Assembly: GCA_001970955.1 (NCBI GenBank)
Contig: MPUH01001195.1
Location: forward strand, 1-21,369
Length of the DNA: 21,369 nt
Direction of reading: 5' to 3'
Source of the DNA: Stentor coeruleus
Lineage: Eukaryota; Ciliophora; Heterotrichea; Heterotrichida; Stentoridae
Notes under the pieces: generated by a model
What the model saw: only the letters and a program-made list of their open reading frames with translations
What the model was told of the DNA's origin: nothing
The model's database searches: none
Translations under genes and position numbers: made by a program
Shown: positions 16,893-21,369 of the stretch, piece after piece
Layout: the number at the start of each line of letters is the position of its first letter
How positions within the stretch are numbered: the stretch's first letter is position 1

Positions 16893-18929
16893 AATAATAA
16901 AGTCTTTAGGATGTTTATTTATTGGAAAATTGAGTTTTTTTTTTTGAATTTGGTTTAGGATTTTTCTATAGATGATGGGTTTAAAGGTTTTATAGTTGAT
17001 TTAAATAATTAATAATGCTTATGTTTAAATTTAATATTGTGAATATTAGAATTGAAATAAGTTAAGAAATAGATAAATATTGTGAAAATGGTAAACTTTA
17101 AGAAAATAAGTTCTTGATATTTAGTTTTATTAGAAAATACTAAAGAGATATTTTAAATGACTAAACAAAGTAAAGATAATAAACGCTAAACCTAGTCTTT
17201 ATAAAATTAAATGTAATAAGTTTGTTATATTAAAAACAACTTCAACAAAATTCTAAATCAAAAATCTTAATGAAATTAGTCCTCTAAAAAATTACTAACT
17301 TAATATAAAAAACTCATTACTGTAGTTGCAAATAGCTAAAAAATCTTTTATTTTAAAAAAATAAAAATTTATTTAATGCTTTTACAGACATATCATTTAA
17401 TCTCTTTTATACTTAGTTCCATTACCTAATAATGATTTTTGCATATAAAAATGAAATCATTCCATTACCTAATTCAAAAACTAGTCCAAAACAAGTTTTA
17501 GTCTGTTGAATTCTCTGAGAAAAAAATCATAAACTTCCCTTAAAACCTTTAAAAATCAAAATAAAATTTTACCTTATATTCACCTAATAAAAAAGCCTCT
17601 ATTTTCTTGTATTTCTTATAATAAATATGATTCTTTTTCTTCAAGAATAATAGCTACCTTTACTTTTTATGGAAGATATCTGTAAAATAAATATAAAGAA
17701 ATTCAGTATCTATTGAGTATTTTAAAAGTAAAAATTGCTAATAATAAATATTCCCTTAGAGTAACAAAAAAAAATCATATTACCAAAAATTGGTAGCTTT
17801 AGAAAGTAGATTAAGGATTTTATCCCCTTGGCTTCCCTTGTAATAAGTTTGATAATAGAAAACCTGGAAATAATAAAAAATAAAAGCTTTTGCCAGATCT
17901 TAAGGTGCATGTTTTAAAGTCTTTCAAAAATTGAAGTTAATGGGAAAAATAGTTATAAATACCTTAAATTTAATATCAATTTGAGAGGAAATGATATTAT
18001 TGGAACCTTGGTAAATTTTAGTAAATAAATAAGGGAGAAAACTTATTATTTTTCTTCTGATGTTAAACTAAATAAGATAGCAAGACATATTCCAAAGTTT
18101 TTATAAAAAAATAAGGTTTTTTTTAGAAGGGAAAAAATTTGAGGACTTAGTTTTTGATTAAATAATGGTCAAAATAAGAAAGAGAAAAATACAGATAATC
18201 TAAAAGTTAAGTGCGTAATCAAGATATTATAAGAAAGAACTCTGAACTTTGAGTGCTAATTTTATTAATATTATCTATTTATTATTTCTAATGAGAAAGT
18301 TTAAATTTCTAAGATGAAAAAATTTAAACTCAATAAAAAATGAATTCCTTCCATATAAAATTTTATATTTAATCTCAAAGTATCAGTTGTAAATTATTGT
18401 TATTTTCTAATTAACTGAGATAAATAATTAAAAAATAGTATCATCCTTTAAAAGAACAAATTTTATATCTTAAACATTTTTATGTTTCTTTGACAAAAGA
18501 ATAGACTAAGCTTATATGAAAATTTTATAAGTTTATTTTCATATTTAATTTTCTTTTCATTTAAAATCCTACTTGAATAACTATTATACTATTCTTTTTC
18601 CGTCTATATAAATTTCTTATAATTTCAAAGTATATTCATCGTCTCAACCTTCATTATTTAACTTTGTATTTTTTTCTGTATAAATCACAAAGTTGTAGAA
18701 TATTCGATTATAAAAATTAAAGAAACTTCGTTGAATTTTTGAATATATTATTTGTCTCTAGCTTCAAAGTCCACTTAAAACTAAAATTCTTTACTTATAA
18801 TTCCAAGTTAATAAATATAATTTATTTTTTCATTATGCTGATCTATTTAAACATCTCCTGAAGTATTGAAAACTATGAATTCTGCTCAACAAAAGAAGTT
18901 ACTATTTATTTGCTAGTTAATTGAGTTTT
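16893..18929. other. 2-kb intergenic region with possible gene debris
   Basis: No intact gene is visible. Two plus-strand stretches read like decayed coding sequence. From 17732 to about 18140 one frame has five TAA/TAG stops in 136 codons, with protein-like segments between them, such as NSYKYLKFNINLRGNDIIG and KTYYFSSDVKLNKIARHIPK. From about 18575 to 18866 a frame with a single TAA contains hydrophobic then polar text (RLYKFLIISKYIHRLNLHYL; SQSCRIFDYKN). Neither matches a family I recognise. A 62-codon minus-strand frame at 17722-17910 lies opposite the first stretch and is probably chance. Confidence 0.35.
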
Positions 18930-19925
18930 TTATTTTTTTTTATGTAAATTCTTGTATAAATCTCTTTCATCACTTATTTCTTTGATTTGCCGTTCATAAT
19001 TTTCTATATTAGAAGTATTTTCTGATTTTAGTTTGTCTATTTCGAATTTCAAATCACTTATAATATGCTCATCTTCAATATTTTTATTTTTTATTTGATC
19101 AATAACAGCATTTAATTTTTTGTTAGTTTCCTTAAGCTTTTCGTATTTTGCAGCATCTTCTTGTATTTTTTTCATTTGTTCTTTCTCTTTTTCCAAAGAT
19201 ATTAAATGATCTCTTATCTTTTTTTCTAATTCAAACTTTTCCTGTTTAAGTGCTTTTATATCACTAATATGTTTTGTTTCTCTTTGGTTACTCATATTCT
19301 TCTGATTTATTGCTAATTTTTTTTCTTTTTTATATAATCTAGTTTCTTCTCTAAGTTTAGATAGAGCTTTTTCATGTTCAGATTCTTTTTCGGTAATTTT
19401 TTTCGCATTTTCACTTGTATTGTATTTTAATTTGTCTTCTAATTCTGAGATTTTCACACGAAGTTCTTTGATTGTTTGCATTTGAAGTTTTTTTTCATGT
19501 TCTTTTTGATCTATAACATATTCTTGATGAGAAATCTTATCATCTTTGACAGTCATTTTTATCCGAGCATTGAAGTTTGTACCTTTATAATCATATTCTG
19601 GCTGATTCTATATTTATAATACACGTAAATATTTATTTGCCACAGCATTTTTCGATTTACTAGAGTTTTTTAGTGTAACAGCCTTGTAATTCTATGTAAA
19701 AATTACGCTGATTTTTGTATTTACTGATTTCTTCGACCCTGCATATGATGAAGGTTTATGGAATATTGATTCAGGTAATTTATGAGCTTGTTTACTTGGA
19801 ATACCTTCACTTTCATTTATATTAGATTCTTTTTGGTTTTCTGGTACTTTAGAAAATCTTTGTAAATTTCGAGAATTATACTTAGATGCTGGTGATTCTC
19901 TATAAGTTGAAGGTTTATTGAACAT
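18930..19925 (-). CDS. Coiled-coil protein with two 15-nt introns
   Basis: Splicing two micro-introns (19692-19706 and 19608-19622) joins three frames: exon 1 up to 19707, exon 2 19623-19691, exon 3 18930-19607. Starting at the ATG at 19925, the product is 321 aa. The N-terminal third is Ser/Pro/Asn-rich, with a repeated motif (FNKPSTYRES and FHKPSSYAGS). After exon 2 and the segment PEYDYKGTNFNARIK, the rest is a continuous Lys/Glu-rich coiled coil to the C terminus, ending LHKKK and TAA. The open frame continues upstream of 19925 to a TAA at 20031-20033 without another ATG, and the text there (DRAISSKLSIKSPK) looks coding. The true start may therefore lie in a further exon I could not identify. 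I do not recognise the family. A cytoskeletal role is only a guess. Confidence 0.8.
19608..19622 (-). other. 15-nt intron 2 of the coiled-coil gene
   Basis: The sense strand reads GTATTATAAATATAG. It contains two in-frame stops (TAA, TAG), and its removal joins KYLR to NQPEYDYKG in frame. Confidence 0.88.
19692..19706 (-). other. 15-nt intron 1 of the coiled-coil gene
   Basis: The sense strand reads GTAATTTTTACATAG. It differs by one base from the intron in the ArfGAP-like gene and ends with an in-frame TAG that would otherwise stop translation. Confidence 0.9.
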
Positions 19926-19991
19926 AGGCTGTATTACTTTAGGGGATTTTATAGACAATTTACTTGATATTGCTCTATCATTTATTTGCAA

Positions 19992-20916
19992 AAAATAAAT
20001 AATCGAAGTATGAAATAGATGATATAAATTTTAGAGATGAGTTGTAATAAAATCATAAATAACTATACTTTTTAAGTTAAGCTTTATATTAAATATTGCT
20101 TAAATTTTAATCAGATCAAATTATTTCATACACCCAAATCCAAATAAAATCAGTATGATGATCATAATTATATTTTCTATTTTGGAATGTTTTAACAATA
20201 TAGTCAGTAATCTTTTTTCATAGATTATCTAATGAAATCCCTTACAAAAAAAGGTTGAATAATTTCTGAGTATTTTATTTCTTGTAACTCCTAATTTACC
20301 GAATTTGCACAGCTATAAGTTGCTAAAATATAAAATTTTCCTGAGGAATAATGTTTTATATCATAAATTGTATTTTTTTTATTACTGGAAATGTTTAATG
20401 CAAGTTTGCTGTTTTCTAATGCACATATAGCCAATTTTATGATGCTTCGAAAAAGCAGCTTATGATTAATAATTTGGTGATTTTTTAAGGGTAATCTGAT
20501 AATTTAGCTTATATCATCATTTTTTGTATCTAACATAAAAATTATTCATCTTAGTATATAAAAATTATTAAACAATTTCTAATAAGCCAAATTTTAACCT
20601 AAACTTGAATGTAATGAAATTAAAGAAATCTATATATTTAAATGCAAACCCAAAAAAACTAGTATATTTATTTTCCTTATAATAAAATCTCAAACTGAAA
20701 TTTCTTCTAAAACTTATCAAATCCTCATCTCCGCCTCCACAAAACAATAAAATTCCAAAGCATACAAAACAACCTTAAAAAATTCTCATCCATCCTTTTC
20801 AATCCCCAACTTCCAACCATATAATAAACTCCTTACACTAATATTTCCTATCACAACAATTTCTCCCTATACCTCGACAAACCAAAAAGCCCATTCCATA
20901 GTTTTCCTATAATAAA
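19992..20916. other. Intergenic region with one long stop-free minus-strand stretch
   Basis: No intact gene is visible. On the minus strand 20294-20503 is free of stops for 70 codons but lacks an ATG. Its text includes KLAICALENSKLALNISSN and SSGKFYILATYSCANSVN, and it may be a decayed exon. The last 200 bp before 20917 are C-rich and almost G-free and presumably form the promoter and leader of the Cys-rich protein gene. Confidence 0.4.
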
Positions 20917-21369
20917 ATGATTTCCCTAACTTTATTGTTACTGATCTTCCTATCTTCATCATGCTTAATCGAAAACTGCGAGTTCTGTTCTCCAAAAAAC
21001 CTTCAAATCTGTCTTAACTGCAACCCAGGTTTTACTCGTGATGAACTTGAAGGATGTCGTTTATCCTCAGATTCTGATTTTCATACATGGCGTATAGAAA
21101 ACTGTGAAATTCTCAACAAATCCTCATGTATCAAGTGNCATACATGGCGTATAGAAAACTGTGAAATTCTCAACAAATCCTCATGTATCAAGTGCTCAGA
21201 AGGGTATTTTTTAATATCAGGTCGTTGTGAACCAATATGTGAGTCTGAAACTTGTCAATGTTTTAATCCAGGGACATGCTTGCATTCTATAAGCAATTTA
21301 ATTTGTGGTAATTACAATTGTCAAGAATGTGATTCAAGTGGATACCATTGCTCAGCATGTCTTTCAGGA
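20917..21369 (+). CDS. Secreted or surface Cys-rich repeat protein, 3' end outside the window
   Basis: An ATG at 20917 opens a frame that runs to the window edge (151 codons, incomplete). A clear signal peptide (MISLTLLLLIFLSSSC) is followed by densely spaced Cys in CxxC and CxxCxxGF/Y patterns: NCEFC, CLNCNPGF, CIKCSEGYF, CQECDSSGYHCSAC. This is the growth-factor-receptor/furin-like Cys-rich repeat style common in very large ciliate surface proteins. The mature protein should be extracellular and disulfide-rich. The frame contains a duplicated 56-bp segment with one n (21082-21194). It adds 19 spurious codons, and after collapse the order is NKSSCIKCSEGYF. A ligand or role cannot be stated. 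Confidence 0.85.
   Translation, partial: MISLTLLLLIFLSSSCLIENCEFCSPKNLQICLNCNPGFTRDELEGCRLSSDSDFHTWRIENCEILNKSSCIKXHTWRIENCEILNKSSCIKCSEGYFLISGRCEPICESETCQCFNPGTCLHSISNLICGNYNCQECDSSGYHCSACLSG
21082..21194. repeat. Perfect 56-bp direct duplication around a single n
   Basis: Positions 21082-21137 and 21139-21194 are identical and flank the n at 21138. The 57-bp insertion keeps the Cys-rich frame open, so it could be mistaken for a protein repeat. An assembly join is the simplest explanation. Confidence 0.9.

Noticed and set aside
1..21369. Bacterial or organelle origin
   Set aside because: Spliceosomal micro-introns, LSm7, PH and ArfGAP domains, and ciliary proteins show a eukaryotic nuclear sequence. 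No operons or Shine-Dalgarno sites were seen.

Overview
The window looks like macronuclear-type DNA of a heterotrich ciliate, most likely Stentor-like. It is very AT-rich and the genes are compact and mostly intronless. Reading frames use the standard code: Trp is TGG and no TGA occurs inside any convincing gene. Three introns of exactly 15 nt (GT...TAG) can be read directly and each removes an in-frame stop; introns this small are characteristic of heterotrich ciliates. Several genes encode ciliary proteins.

Layout, left to right: an AT-rich gene-free stretch with a tRNA-Leu(UAA) gene on the minus strand (690-770); a 460-aa coiled-coil protein (minus); a broken piggyBac-type transposase remnant (minus, about 2550-3010); a TMEM107-like transition-zone membrane protein (minus, 3493-3912); a decayed coding stretch (plus, about 4295-4576); a membrane-bound cyclic-nucleotide phosphodiesterase (minus, 4746-6959); about 1.3 kb without an intact gene; a CFAP100/CCDC37-like inner-arm dynein factor (plus, 8319-9962) that converges, with only 10 bp between stop codons, on LSm7 (minus, 9973-10218); a four-TM protein (minus, 10850-11719) diverging from an Alba-domain RG-rich protein (plus, 11859-12560); an ArfGAP/GYF-like/PH/PH protein with one 15-nt intron (minus, 12610-13962); a broken AP-endonuclease (ExoIII/APE1 family) copy (plus, 14559-15442); a 401-aa coiled-coil protein (plus, 15687-16892); 2 kb of intergenic DNA with coding-like debris; a coiled-coil protein with two 15-nt introns (minus, 18930 to about 19925); and the 5' end of a secreted Cys-rich protein running off the right edge (plus, 20917 onward).

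The genes do not form an operon. Their shared theme is ciliary and signalling biology: TMEM107 at the transition zone, CFAP100 on the axoneme, a membrane cyclic-nucleotide PDE, three long coiled-coil proteins of unknown role, and an Arf-pathway protein. LSm7 and Alba are RNA-handling proteins.

Two cross-cutting points matter to any reader. First, three single-n positions are each flanked by a perfect direct duplication (50, 36 and 56 bp). These are almost certainly unmerged contig ends, and two of them insert spurious residues into proteins. Second, G/C strand skew swings strongly between plus-strand G-rich and C-rich every 1-3 kb, with abrupt G-to-C switches that ignore gene orientation. I found no CRISPR, rRNA or intact mobile element.
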